Positions 33,181 to 47,328 of a stretch of DNA of 64,000 nucleotides are shown piece by piece. Position numbers and translations under genes: made by a program. The stretch is from Hymenolepis diminuta (lineage: Eukaryota; Platyhelminthes; Cestoda; Cyclophyllidea; Hymenolepididae): contig CAADRB010000014.1 of assembly GCA_900708905.1 (NCBI GenBank), forward strand, positions 337,550 through 401,549, given 5' to 3'. Position 1 is the stretch's first letter, and each line of letters begins with the position of its first letter. The notes under the pieces are model-generated. The model was given only the letters and a program-made list of their open reading frames with translations. It was not told the origin of the DNA and did no database searches.

Positions 33181-36100
33181 TGACATTACGGTGTTTTGAT
33201 AGTGGAGTTCGAGTATTGAGGTAAAATGGTTGCGGAGGTGGTATAGATTGTGTTTAGGTTAGTTTTAGGAGCTATTTTGATAAAGTAGGATTTGGAGTCC
33301 CGTAGTTGTTTCAAAATCGGGAAGTAGGTGATTGTAACAGTTCGATTTGCTATATTAGAGCGCTAGAAGGATGTAAATTCGAATTTGGGCATTATACAGT
33401 GGCTATGAGACAGTATCACAGTGACAATTGAAAACTGGTCCTCAACGCAAGTGGCTGTCCTCGCAGATAGCTCCATCGGTGGGCGGGGTGTTCGAAAGGA
33501 AAATTCCTGCAAATATCTCTAAATACGTATACCTTGAAGAATAAGTCAGCATTACTGACACACTATGGGGGTTCCGAGACCAGTTGTTTGATTGCAAATA
33601 TGGTGACAGATTATAACAGAAGTGCGTGGTCAAATAAATGCAAAAAAACAACAGAAACTGTCTTGGAAAACTCAAGGCCACAGGTCCTATAAAGGGCTCC
33701 CACACTGGATGAAGAACAGCTAAGGTCTCATGTTATTTTAGTTCTCCTATTGTTTTTTATTTTAAAACCTTGTAATCTTTTATTGGCTGAATTTAATAGG
33801 CAGTTACTTCACGGTCACTGTGCTAATAACAAAATAATCTATTGGATAGCAGGGAGTCACAATAATGGTATCGATTTGATAAATCGATTCAAAGTAGTGA
33901 TAGACATGGTAGCAACTGTAATAACGTTAGGTCTATTGGGACCACATCGATCGAATAGATGGAATAAGTTAAGCCACTCATGTCGCCAGATCAGTTCGGG
34001 GGTGGCAGATAGGCCACTCCAATTTATTAATAAATAATTAAGGTCTATATACAAAACATTTCTTCGTTAGGCATCAGTCATGTCTCGTTGTGTCTCGGTG
34101 TGATGATAGACACCCGTTTAGGTATCTATGTACAAACACGCAAACACGCAGCGGGACCGTCAGTCCATCATTTCTAATCACCAGGTGTTGATAGACATCT
34201 GCTGGTCAGCAACATTAAATGATTTAGTAGTCATGATAACTCCAAATTTCAGCTTTATATTTGCTTATTCTTATCTGCAATTATTATTAATTAAGATACA
34301 ATGAGGAAATAATGCGGTTTAGTGAACATCAACCGGATAACTGCGTAGATATTCCGATCTAATAATAATGGAATCAAAATAAACAAACTCCTTCTCCTCT
34401 GTTTGAAATTTGTAGTATTTTTGAACATTCCATGACTGCTTGTCGTCTAAACATGCACGAGTACTGCGTGTCATGCTAATGACGTTCTTTGACGTTTATA
34501 ATGACAATGCTAACCTCTCAGTAAATTATAAACAAAACATGGAAATGCAAAAGCCAAATCCGGAAGCACTCTTCACCACCTTAATAGAACTCTTTCTGCC
34601 TTCTTTCTGCCTTGGATTGTCTTTAAATGATTAAAGATTTTTAAAATGATCATTACCCTGACTCGGAAGGAGGGAGGAATACAGTTGTACAGATATTTCA
34701 AAAAGCCTTGGTAATTTAACAAAGACCAGTTATAGGTACACAAGTCTTATTAATATAATTAATGCTTAAGGATCAACCTACTGCATTGAAGAACTAAGGT
34801 TTCATCCTGGCGAACTGTCTAGATATCTGGAGTAGTGTGCACCTGCGCATTGATCAAACTGATAGGCCTAGAGCGACCATTTAAGGGCTATGGATTGCTC
34901 ATCTCACAACAACGACCTTGAATTTCGCCCTTCTATTAGAAGTAGACTAAGAACTTATATTACTTTAATTGCTCTAATTCATCATTTTCACCTTATATTG
35001 CATCCTCTTATTTCTCATAAATCTCAATCATGAATGTCCATTCATAGATAGATCTCCCATTTACTTGGTGATATTACCGTCGAGGTTCTGCACATATAAA
35101 CTAGGGAATGAACATTTACTCAAGTATATTTGAAAACTAGTTGAGTAAAGAACTAACAAATCACTCCTCCTAAGCCATTATCATCACTTCATGCAACGCA
35201 AAAGTGCACATGGTTCCTTATCGAGGATTTCAAAACAAAGAGGGGAGTTGCTGAAAAGGCAAGCTCCCCCAAGCACCCTTCAATGCCTTTATTAGTCATT
35301 GGCTGATTAAATAAAATGGAAGCTATATTCACAAGAACCTACAAAAAGTATCATCTTAACGAAAAATCTATCTCGTGCTGCTGAAAGGTATCGACAATAG
35401 CGAAATTTACCTTTATTTCCCAAAAGGTAAAAAAACAAAAACCCTTATATGATCCTATTTATTGTGATAATACCTGTAATTGACTGAAGTTATGAGGCTA
35501 AACGGAATATTTTTAATATACCTGAACAAAGTCCATCTCCTATGAATTGGTTTATCGATTATTGGTTTTCATAATCGTGTCGGGAATGCATTCTCGTTAC
35601 TGTTGCATTATTGGCTAACCAGGCCGTCAATCATATCCTTAATATCCCAGTCTTTATAAACATAAATAATTGTTTGAGCTGTAACACTTCCGCCTTCTTT
35701 CCACTAGCTAGAAGTAACTGCGGGTACCCCAAATGCATTATTAACGAAGGACGGTTGAATAAGAGCAACTGAATTTCAAATTTAGGGAAAATATATTTGT
35801 TAGGAAAGAAGGTAGCTTAATAGTAATGATTCTGGGAAAAAGTCTGCCTGATCTAGCCTACTTCTGCCATCTTATTTGAGGTAAAGATTTTTAGAAAATA
35901 GAAGGCATATCTGTGCTAGGTGCAGTTGTGTTGTTGGAATTGGAGATAACAGCAATCAGAGACAGTTATAGTAGCACACATTGGAGTCACTTCCCACATA
36001 TGAGGACCCAGATTCCAGAATAGACTGTTCTTTATTTTCTATGTTAGAACAAAGATAAAATTAGAACTTTAACTGTAATGCAACATCCAGAATGTAGACA

Positions 36101-39100
36101 GAGAAAAAATAGTTCACCTTAAAGAGGAACTATAACAGTAAGATTGAGATTCTAGGAATCGGAGGAACCTAACTTCATCTTGATTTTAGAATTATCATGT
36201 TAAAAGCTTTTTAAATTTCAATTCCGATCAGAATTGTCACATCTTTTCGCCATCTTTGCGCGAAAAATTTCATTTTATTTCTTAGTCATCCTTTTTCGTA
36301 CAATTATTGCAGCATTCCAACTGGCATAGAAGTGGTGGGTTTGTGGTGATGCACCAGTGTCTTCTTCTTTGGCTCTTATTTGCTGAGGTTCGATGATACC
36401 GAAGGTCCATACATAAGTTTCTCTTACGCAAGCCCTTGAGTTGCAATTAATGTCCAATAACGTTGGGGGAAAATTCTATGCAAGATTCATCATCCAAATT
36501 TTGTCATCTTTTTCACTGAATAATTGTTTTAGCATTCTCCTGAGGTTGTCTTGATTAACCATTTGGGTTGGCAGACTTATATTTAGATCTACCTAATTTT
36601 GCAGATGGGATTTCAGTCGCATCTGGCAAGTACATCTAAACTCTGTGAACACTCACTCTTAGATTTGGTCAATAATTTAGAATATTTAATAGGTTTTGTT
36701 AATAATTTCACTCAAAAATGCAATCATATTCTATATTGCATAATTTAAACTATTTTTGAATTCACGTGGTAAAATAAGACCCCTTAAACAGGCAACAAAA
36801 CATGAGTTGGACAGGGAGATTTAGAGCTTTCAGTACTTAAGGAGACGAGACAGCAACATGAAGATCCAGATACAGTTGAGCATAGATTTACCTAGAATTC
36901 GAGTAGCGATTGGACCTTCCGAACTTGAGAAATTTAAAATATTTAAATAAAGTATCGCACTAAAGATAGGACTTGGATAATATGCACATAGTTTTAAATA
37001 TAATATCGAGAGGTATAAGAAAGACGCATTAGAATATTTCAATATTCAAATGACGATTTCTAAATAGTTCCAGTTGCGGTTCCTTGACCTTGAACATTCA
37101 TACCTTCGGATTTCAGTAGGAGCTCATCTGTCGAGGTAAGTGGACAGCAATAATTGTGAATAATAATTATTGGTTTTCGAGAACAAAGATTCCAATTCAC
37201 TTGTATTAAAATTCCGATTCATCTGAAAATTTTCTGATTTTAGATGAAAGCGTATAACTGTGCTGGTTAGGTTTAAAAGATTGGTTTGTAGTGTAACTCC
37301 TATCTTTAAGGTTATAGTGCCGTTTGTAAGGATGTGCCAGCAATATATTTTCCATCTAATAGCGAAGATAACTGAGCTTATTTCATGGACTATTGAGTGA
37401 ATTAGGCTTTTCACTTAATTGGTGAATAATGAAAGAAGGACCAAAACCAATTCTGATTAATAAAAAAGTATCAATGAAAACGATGACGTAAAGCTTAAGA
37501 GAAAATTGTTCAAAGCCACAGAGATAAAATGTGTTGTAGTTCATTTATACAAAAATAATTTTAGTAGAGAATAATTTATTTTTGCATTTTAAAATTATAA
37601 ATTTATATCTGTCTGAAGCTTTATGGATCGTTTTAAGTTGAAATCTCGAGGGTTTACATGAGAGTAAAATCTGATTTTCATTCAGGGCAGAAATTAGTCT
37701 TCTTCTAATGAAATTGTCATCATAATTCAACTACCAGCAACAAAATATTTCTGCAAACGCCTGTAACTCTCTTTTAAGATCAAAACAGAAGATATTGGCT
37801 TTATAATGTCACCGATATCAAATTAGAACATACAGTTCTCTTTGTTAGAATCAATACTAATCTTCTTAGTCCCTGAATTTCAAAACGCAAAATGCATATG
37901 CATTTTCTCTATTACCCACTTCACAGATCTGTTTAAATTCTTACCGTGCAAAAGTGTACATTTGGAAATGCATGTTTCAAAGATTAAGGTCATTTAAACA
38001 CCATCATCTTGGCAGCAAAACAAACCTTTGCCATTTAATAGGACTTTCTATTAATATTTTGAAAATATTTTTCTGAAATAAATATTTTTCATCAGATATA
38101 TAGCTGTAAACAAGGGCCTAATTACAAGTACACTAAATTAATAGTTAATATGAAAGCGAGCTATAAATGTGGAGTTGCTCTCTCAGTGCATCAATACCGT
38201 TAGTGCCACATAATAATTAAGAAAATATAGACTTATAAGCCTGGTTGGATATAAATACAGAATAAGTATAAGTACTATAAAATGAGGCTTTGAAGGAGTG
38301 AATAGTGAATAGAAAGTGTAAGTTTTCATGTCAAAACTAAGTGGCCTATAAATTATATCCTAACACCTATCCCATCTAATCATTTCTTTTTAGTTTGCAA
38401 TTGAACTAACCCAATGGGTTCATTTAGGTTATAAATAGTATCCCTTTATAAATATATGGCAAGGGGAGACTCTAATTCAGATTTTATTATTGTAGTGAAA
38501 ATTCACTAAACCACTGCCATCTGGGCCTTTACTAACCCCACTACCACAAGATAAGAGGGAGATAGAGACGATGGTAGAGAGTTTTGATAAGGAGAACGAG
38601 AAAAAGGTGACACCCTTTGTAACATGTGGCTTAGAACCAGAGTAAAGTTCAATATTCAGTAGATAAAGAGATTCGATTGGTAACAACTTTGCATGCCAAG
38701 GAAACACAATGGAGGGGATAGAAAGCTCGATTAAATCGTTAAGTAATCACGACTGAGACAAAGGTCAATGAAAGCCGGGAATGCATTCGACTGTGAGATG
38801 ATCCAGATTTTTTGATTTACTGGATACAATATACATTCTAGAAAACTTCACTTGTGTTAATCAGTTGCTCATTTAGGGCGTTCTCACTTAAAATCTTCGT
38901 GCAACTGTCGCTGAGTGTTCAAAAATAATTCTTAAACAGATGTACTGTTTCAGTGTCATGTGCGGAATTCTATTCAATTTATTCTTTTCTATTCTGGTCT
39001 TATAACATGCATCCTTACATATGCATAACTGATTCCCTGCAGAGAAATTGAACTGAATCGCTGCTTCCCTTTACTATCAAGTGGATTTAAATTTAAATTC

Positions 39101-42100
39101 ATAATTAAATTTGAAAAGAAAGAGAGATAAAGTTAATATACTTAAATGCCAATTTATGATCTTGAAAGCAATCATCAAACAATTACATTCAAAGCGAAGT
39201 TTTAACCAAGTGGGTCGTTCTTAAATGTGAGGCCATTAAGATCCTTAAGACAATGAGGCAACAAACGCGATTGAGCTTTTTGATGAAAAAAATATACTTG
39301 TCCGAAATCCCCCAATTTCCCTTTACTCTCTTTTTAGTAGATGAAATATTGAAAGGGGTACATCTCCATGCCTAACTTGTATCTTTGACAACTTCTGCTT
39401 GATTAAATGGGCTAAATAAAGGTGGTTAAATTTTTCCTTACAAGCACAAACACATAATGTACTTTCTTCTATGGACAAAGATAGTTCCTAGGCTGATGAA
39501 GATAATAACAGAGCTTAAGAACAACAGATAAAGGGGATTGAACTTTAGAGAGGCCTTTTGTGTTAAAATATTTTTCCTAGAGTCAAATTACAGTTGTTAA
39601 CCATAAAAAGAAACTTACCTATTGAAAAAGTGTGAATCACATAATTTAATCAACAGGTCAATGAGCTTCAAGTGTATCCAATACGAAATCAGAAATTTAG
39701 GGGTCAAATGCTGAATTTTCGACATTTTGAGCATTCAAGTACCTTTTATTGAACTGTATATAATAAGTAAAAAGCAGACAACGGGACTAATTCGGGACCC
39801 AAATGAAGCAAGATTTGCTACTGTCAACTTCTAATCAACTCCACTTTCACAATTCAACCGTTCTTTTTACTTAAATACCTTGATTTGCCGCCAGGGATAC
39901 TAATATTACTGTTTCTGATTAACTACCAATTGACGGTGTACCTTAATAATTTTTTTCCTAAATTTTCATTTCCCGATTATCTCGTTTATTCATAGGCTCG
40001 CAAATGACCAATTGAAAACTTCAGACGAATTATTGACGTTCCCGTTTGGCGTTAACTTTTTTATCGTTCCACGTGCATGCAAACTTAAAGGTTAAAATCA
40101 AGCCCTAAATCGTACTAAAAAGGAACACTTTTAAAATAGGAAAATAAAATTGGTAGGAGCCGTTTTATTATAACTGGCGAGTATACAAAAAATCGTTATG
40201 GCGCAGCATCTGAAGACGCAAAATAGAGACCTATTTTATTTAACTTATCCAGCCAAAAAGTTGTTCACTCCCGAGTAAAAGGTATAGTCAAATATCGCAC
40301 AGTCCCAAGGCTCAATTTTCATGATCTTATTCCTGGATCTCAGGCTGTGCTCATGTCCTCAATATTTAGAGACTACTGACCAGCTAACCTAACAGTCATC
40401 GTAAGTTGAAATTTTCAAATACGTTTGTATACGGTTGAAGAAAATTGGATTGTGAGTAATTAATTGATAGATACTTCGAAATTTCTACACCAGAGTGATT
40501 AAAAACGGTAATTAATCCGGCTATCAATCCACAGATTAAGTCTCTTGAAAAGACTCTTTGAGAGAACGATGAATGTGCACAGTGCGTCTTGCGCATTGAA
40601 TTGATTCAGAACTTGATGAATGCTAATTTTAAATGTCTTCAAATTTCTGAAAATTGATATCTGAAAATGCAGGAAAATTAACCACAACTGAGCTTCAATA
40701 AGCATAGTCGTTTCGCATATATTTGCTCATAAAAAAGAATTTAATTAATAATACAAATGCACTTTCCTCAGAGAATAATAATTTGAATTGTTGAAATCCC
40801 ACGTCCTTCTCTGATTAAATTTCCACAGTTTTGATCATTAATTAATCATAAATTTCAATTTCTAGCCAAAAATGGCACATAAGAGCTTAATCCTTAAATA
40901 AAAACCCACAACTGCGTTAAACATGGGGTAATTTTACTCCGATTTTCCCAGCGAGGAGAGTTGCTTAAATTCTTTCATACTTTACATGAATTAAAAAGAA
41001 ATTAACTTGTTTGTGTTCTATAAATAGGACAAAATTCCTTTACCAAGATTCGTTTAAACGTGATTAAAAACGTTAAACTGAAAGGCTCCCGTAATTTGGA
41101 GACTAGAATCATAAAGGTACGCTAATTTATAGTTCAAAATGGCATTTTATAGCAGTTGCTTAGTAAGAAATCCCGATTATTCTTACTATGGTACAGCTTG
41201 AGGAAAGTAGTAATTTGAAATATGAAATCACACTTTAGAACTTGATGCTAATGGTGGGTTTTAAGTTGGTATTTTGGAAATTCTCGGGTAAATTATTGGT
41301 CAAATGCACCAGCTAGATAGTCGCACATATTTCCATTGAAAAATTAAACAAAATTTGAAATTTTCGACTCCGAAAGGCAAGGACTTCTCTGAAGCTGAAG
41401 AAGGATCAGTATTATTATTCACAGATTGTAATAGTGGAAAAGCATTTGAACTTTGAAAACAATAAAACAATTCACTATGCAAGTAGGTCAAGTGGGTGCA
41501 AAAGTTAATAGAAGGATATCAAAAGAATAATAAAAATGTGATCTCTGAACTTAGATCACATGCTTTTACATCTCTGATGTAGTTCAGCATATCCTTTTTA
41601 AATAACTAGATTTAAGGATGCGTATTTCTAAATTTCCTGAAAGTATTTTTCTTTTCGTAGTGCAGAGTTAAGTGAAAAGTATATGAATTTCCCACGGCTG
41701 TTGATATGTTCCCTCTTCCAATAACTAAGTGAAGAAAATTTTAAAAGACTAAATCCCACAAGAGTTCCTCCACCGTGATCGGTATCAATTCATACTGTAT
41801 ACTTCTCATCTAAATGAAGAGTGTTTGAGAGTGTTGCATTCAATTTATAGTTTCCAGTTAAAGGCAGTTGAAAAAAAACTTGAATTAAATTCACGTTTTA
41901 CACTATGTCTGAAATTATTTACTTTGCAAACTAGCTCTAATTTAATTTGTAGTCGAAAAATGATTAAGTACAGAACCGCTTAAGTAAGGTTGTGCATTGA
42001 TCCAATTTATTTATCAGAGAGCTCATTTTGCTATATATTAATAGCTGAAGACTGAAACTTTTAATTTCATCAGTTTAAACAAAGGGTCATGTTTAGGATT

Positions 42101-43068
42101 GTAGACTTGAGACCAAAGGTTCTACATGGCTTCAGTTACGGCTAGAGCCTCATAGTTTTTACAAAGTTATTCCTTGGGATTTCGAGGGCGCTCGGTTAGA
42201 GCTTAGCTTTCAAGGCAAGTGCATCAAATTTGTAGTTGATGGTAGTTTCAAGAGCAAAAAATTGCATTCGTTAATTTGCGTGTTTCTAGTTCAAATTCTT
42301 TTGATTACAGGACAAACCATATACCCTTATTCACCAAGATTAAGAAGTTGAATGGTGGTGCCATCCCTACCTTTAATGTTACAGTGTGGTTTTTTCTAAA
42401 GGCCAAAACAACAAGACACTAATTGTTAGGGTGATTTTTCCAGGCTGATATTACTGTTTTCTTAACTTAGAATAATCATCTTTAGTAAATCCAAACCAGA
42501 AAGCTTAATAAAATGCAAATAATGAAGTTTAAAAATGACTTGAAGGATGAAGTGTAGCACATCAAAGTTAAGAATTATTCTAAACTGATTAAATATTCCT
42601 CAAGTAATAATTAATAAATTAGAGATATTAATAAATATTAAATAAATTTGATCAAAAATCATTTTTTGTTAAACAAACTAACCCATTTCCAAATATAATA
42701 ATCAAAAGTGAATTACAGAAAAAGAGGAAAAAATACAGTGCTCCCAAAATGGGACTCTAGAGAATTGATTCTTTTCAAAGTTCCCTTGCAATTATAACTT
42801 AAATATGTCAACTTTTACTGGAGAAAAGGTACTAAATGCGGTACAAAAAACCCATGTCTGTAAATTTATGATAAAATAAATTCCAATAAGCATGGAGGAA
42901 GAAAAGCGGAAAATTAAGTTTTCTAGGGAGGCTTCCCACTGCAGAAGATTGCTTTCAGTCTCCAGGTACTACTAAATGTTATGCAATTCTTGCCAACGAC
43001 GCAAAACGTATTGTATTCGTGACCTGCCCCCTTTCTGTTACTTTTCTCTTCCACTCATCTTACCCCAG
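33181..43068. other. Gene-poor region
   Basis: Almost 10 kb with no gene that can be supported. A more GC-balanced stretch at about 33420-34230 has overlapping open frames on both strands and looks like an old insertion. Repeat R3 copy b lies at 36110-36320. The other open frames (34440-34634 plus, 37124-37414 minus, 38477-38707 minus, 40396-40705 minus) have neither domains nor good splice contexts. Confidence 0.5.
36110..36320 (+). repeat. Dispersed repeat R3, copy b
   Basis: Blocks AGTTCACCTT, AACTTCATC, CTTTTTAAATT, CGATCAGA and TAGTCATCCTTTTTCG occur in the same order and spacing range as at 26385-26600. Same orientation, diverged. Confidence 0.45.
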
Positions 43069-43292
43069 ACACAGGCCAATCAGTGGGACCTGGGGACCTG
43101 TTGCTGATGTTACATGCACGTATACTGCTTGTGGGATTATCATCTTCGCCACCGACCACGCGGGCGAACATCATCACTATTTCAGCTAAAATATTAGTAT
43201 CGCAGAAGGTGAAGGTTAGATTACACTTCCCAAGTTCAGCGCATCATTTGGATGGATTAGTCCTTTCTGGAATTAGGCCATTCCAGCCTGCA
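43069..43292 (+). other. Exon-like island of unknown identity
   Basis: A 224-base fully open segment stands out as GC-rich in AT-rich DNA. It follows a very strong acceptor (CTCTTCCACTCATCTTACCCCAG at 43046-43068, pyrimidine-rich) and ends at a GTAAGT donor. The frame (2 bases, then 74 codons) contains LLMLHARILLVGLSSSPP and SAHHLDGLVLSGIRPFQPA; I do not recognise it. The opposite strand also has a shorter open, splice-bounded stretch with RVVGGEDDNPTSS, so the strand is uncertain. It could be an exon of a gene with very long introns or a repeat fragment. Confidence 0.25.
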
Positions 43293-43902
43293 GTAAGTTG
43301 ACTTTTAAAATTTAACTGTTAGTATTACAATAATTATTACTGGAAATTAACTTTATTTTATATTTACGATCTAATGGTAATTATTTAAATAATTGTCACG
43401 TTTAATTAAGAATCAATTATTTTGTCCAATTTTGAGAAATATTGGTTAGATTTAAATTTTTAATAGAATCAAAAGTAATTATAATTATTTTCGTTCCTTT
43501 GTTAATTTTGCTTCATTATATATTTTAATAAATTGAAATTTGTTTGCACGAAATAAACGTCGAAGATTTTATGGAAAATTTTGAAACAGTTTTTAGTAAA
43601 ATTTGGTCCCCCGATCTTAAGTGAATTCAATATTGCAAAACGCGTATCTAAAATTGAATCTACTGAATTTTGCGATCTATCCAATTTATTTATCACTTAA
43701 TTATATGCAGTTTTTACAAGGTGCATTGTCTAAAATATTTCTAAGAAGGAGATATTCATTAAGATTCTGGATAACATTGTTTGGATAAGAGTGAAGCAAT
43801 ATGCGTTCTCTTTGCCTCACTATTTGATGTGCTTTTTATGTAACCTATTATTTTGGATGCTTTCTCTAAATATTTTGCTATGGATCATGACAAGATAGGA
43901 AA

Positions 43903-44202
43903 TTTTATAATTTTCTCGGTGGGAAAGCAACTGAAGTCAATTGACAGTAAATTCAATAAACGATAAAGGGGAGGGGGTCGAAAGGTGTTGGGAGTAAAGG
44001 TAGGTTTTATTTAATGGATAGCTGGCGTTTCAAAATTCAAATTTCTTGATTCGTCACCTAAAATACTGGGCAAGTTTTTGTCCACAATTTTCAGTGCATA
44101 TTTATTGGATGTTTATTTTTGACGGTTGATTCTGCTACTTCAATTCATTTTTTTTCTGAAGGCCGAGAAAGCAGAATGACCTTACAAGATATTAATCAGC
44201 TT
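43903..44202 (+). repeat. Dispersed repeat R4, copy a
   Basis: About 300 bases. Blocks shared with the next two copies include AACTGAAGTCAATTG, AAAATTCAAATTTCTTGATTCG and GAAAGCAGAATGACCTTAC, in the same order. Confidence 0.5.
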
Positions 44203-45979
44203 ACACGAACTTAGCATATTAGAACTGACCGAGTAAAAAAGTTAATACTAACGGAGCTCAATATACAGAGTTCATTTAGGTTGCATTTTTAAATAATAAT
44301 GAATTTAATAATAAAGCCAGGGGATCATAAAATGTGGTTGCGGATTAACATGTCTAACTACCAACACTGTTCAAGGTCACATGTGTATAAAAATAGTTTT
44401 TACTAAAATTAGCACCAAAATACTTCGTATTTTCAATAAATGCATCATATTTGTTCCAGTAATATACATTTCAAGGATACATCAGAATACTTACTTTCAA
44501 AAAACATTAAACATTAATTATATGTTCAGTCTTTGCTATTTCTGTTACTGCTTTGAACTAAAATTTCTCGATGTTTGAATTAGTCTAATAAGCAAACATT
44601 ACTTTCCATGCCTATATGTCATAAATATGTCATGTGTCATAAATAAACAATAGTTAAATGTTTATTTCCAATGCTAGAATGTGGGAATTATTATTTTCCC
44701 TATGGAAAAATTTTTGAAATTTTAAGTAAATTTGCTGAAATAACTCCATTTGTTTAATTCTTCTTGATAACTTCCTCCTTCATTGCGAAAGTGTTAGCTA
44801 CTTTTCACATTTAAAAGCTACAGTACGGTGTAAAGAATTGTTTCGAAAGAATTTTCTTGCAGTACTGGATATTATAATAATCGTAGTTAATTATAAACCA
44901 TATGTTTTCGCAGACAAACAAATTTCGCAAATTCCAGTAGGAATTTCATGGAATAAAAAGGCTCATAAATAATTTTTATTAATAGTAAAAAATGGTACGA
45001 ATTCCGATCGGGGATATTTATTACATTTCCCTGCTATATTGAATATTATTGAATGTTTTACTAATTTGGTTCTCCGCATAGGAACTGTGTTTTCTTGAAT
45101 ACTTATGCTCGAATCAATTTTGATCACAGGGAAATTAGAATAAATATTGGGAGTCAGAAACACCAGCGGCATCTGCAAAGGGTCATTATTGCTTGATGCA
45201 AAGAGGAATTTTTGTACTGTAGTAGTGTTTTAGAGTTTTAAGGTAAGTTCAAAATGCAGAGAGTCAATTCCCATTCAGAATTTATTGAATAGCTGAAGAA
45301 GTTGAAATATATTCTTTTCACTTCGGTACATTAATCCTTTCTAATAGCTATAGTGTAGTTAGTTAATGTTTACAAGTGAATTTTTCATAAATGAAAAATA
45401 CAATTTTCTATGTTCCCTATATCAGTTGCACAAGGAAGTTGGAATATTCCTTATTAATGTTGCATTAGCTATGACTTTAAAGCGTAACTGTAATTTTAAG
45501 CATAGAAACTGGATTAAATATTATTATAAGCCTTCCTAACCTCAAGAAAAATAATGAATATTGTGGACTGTTTTAAATTTTTATTTGATTATTGTTTAAA
45601 ACGCAAAGTTATAACGATATTGGATTATCAAATATTTATTAACAGATTAAGAGCAATGATCCATTTCTTTCTACTATCATTTCGGAAATGCTTCGGATTC
45701 ATCAATAATAAAATATATTTACAGCAAATGAGCCGCATTTTAAACGATTTCATATGAATGGTTTGTCAAATCAGGCAATATGTGAGATTTTTGTACATAA
45801 TCATAGTCGTTCATTTATTAAAATTCTTAATGGGGTTTACTATGATAGATATAATCAAATATTTCGGATAAATTAAAAGTAGAGTATAAATTTGAAAGAA
45901 ATGGTGAGGTGGAAATCCATTATCAAAATAAGTATTTTATTGTTAATATTTCTCACAGCGAAAAAATATTTCACAATTT

Positions 45980-46305
45980 TTAATTTTGGGAAAAACTGAA
46001 GTCAATTGGCAAAAATTTAAATAAATAATAAAAGGGGAGAGATCAAAAAAGCACTGAGGGGAATATCAAGATATTAAAGAGTCATGTTAGATTATTATTG
46101 AACTATACTTTTTAAATGGGGATCTTACGTTCCAAAATCCGAATTTCATGATTCGTCCCCTGGATTGTAGCAAATGCTTGTCTACAATACTCGATGTTTG
46201 TTGACCGATTTTTAGATCAAGAAAAGTCAGTCTTGCGCTTCATTGTTTGTTTTTTTTATCCAGTGGTTGTGAATGTAAGATGCTCTTAGATGATATTGGG
46301 TAAGT
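45980..46305 (+). repeat. Dispersed repeat R4, copy b
   Basis: Blocks AACTGAAGTCAATTGGC, AAAATCCGAATTTCATGATTCG and AGATGATATTGGGTAAG correspond to copies a and c. Same orientation, 2 kb apart. Confidence 0.5.
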
Positions 46306-46512
46306 TGCTGTTCTAGTATAGTAGATATCAGTCAGAACAAGTTTTATCATATTTTGCGAAACATTTTAACAATGATAAAGATGGTATGGAAAGAAGAGGG
46401 ATGTAGACTAATTACTGAAAATGTTAAGCTTGTCTGTATATTTGTTTTTAGTGATAATGTCTTAAAATTATCATTATAATAAAGCAAGGTAAGAATTACA
46501 ACACCCGTTTTG

Positions 46513-46800
46513 AGAATGATAAAAAGGCAGTGAACACAGGGGTACTGAGAGCAAGGTGAGAATATCAATGATTCCTGCTTCATTTGATTTTTGGAATCGG
46601 ATTTTTTACTATTTTTTAAATCGGTATTTCACCTCTTCACTTTCGAAAATCAAAATTTCATGATACGCCTCCTGGATTACTAAGTGAAATCTTGCTCCAG
46701 GCCGTTTAATTATGAGGATTAGTCTTGCTGCTTCAGCTCATTTTCATACCATAGGTTGGAAAAGCAGAATGATCTTACTTGACACTGGACAGCTTATGGG
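46513..46800 (+). repeat. Dispersed repeat R4, copy c
   Basis: Blocks AAAATCAAAATTTCATGATACG and AAAAGCAGAATGATCTTAC, with GCTGCTTCAGCTCATTTTC between, match copy a in order and spacing. Confidence 0.5.
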
Positions 46801-47328
46801 TAGGACAAATTATTTTTAAATCATGGTAGTATTTAAATTCAAATAACTATATCTTTGGAAGAATATCAACGCATTTAATTAATAAGCTTATTAGAAATGA
46901 CTAAATCTAAGTCAATTTTCCCTGATTTAAAGGAATTCTGAATTCAAAGACAAATTATCTACTTTCGGAATTAAAATCTTCATAACTGTATATTTTTCCT
47001 GAAAATTTATTGCATTTTATTGATATTTCCATAAAATAAAGAAATAATTTTTATGAAAATTCCATTCCAAACACTTTTAGGATTTGACTAACGACATTAT
47101 TAATTTGGTCAGACATCCTCTGGATTATTTTCACTTTTACATAACAATATACTTCCCCATTTATTTAGGAAAACGAAATGATTTTCGGAAATTTCTTGGG
47201 ATTAGAAAGACACCATTCCGCTTTCGTAATTTGACCAGCTGAAATCACTGCAGCTGATAAGCAAATTTGATTAAAAAAAAAACTTGTGTTATTTAATCAT
47301 GCCTTAATTGGTCTCTTCATCACTTTAC

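Larger units (their letters stand above)
43293..47328. other. Gene-poor region with repeat R4
   Basis: AT-rich. It holds three diverged copies of repeat R4 (43903-44202, 45980-46305, 46513-46800). The open frames at 44381-44578 and 45554-45757 are AT-rich with no domain. Confidence 0.5.

Noticed and set aside
33442..34054. Overlapping frames after the snoRNA array
   Set aside because: No domain, both strands open at once, and no splice signals that link them to the host gene.
34440..34634. A 64-codon plus frame (MQKPNPEALFTTLIELFL)
   Set aside because: Some coding-like stretch, but no acceptor, no homologue recognised, and it ends in a T-rich tail.
38477..38707. Ser/Gly-rich minus frame
   Set aside because: No splice boundaries or domain; composition is explained by a purine-rich plus strand (GGGAGATAGAGACG).
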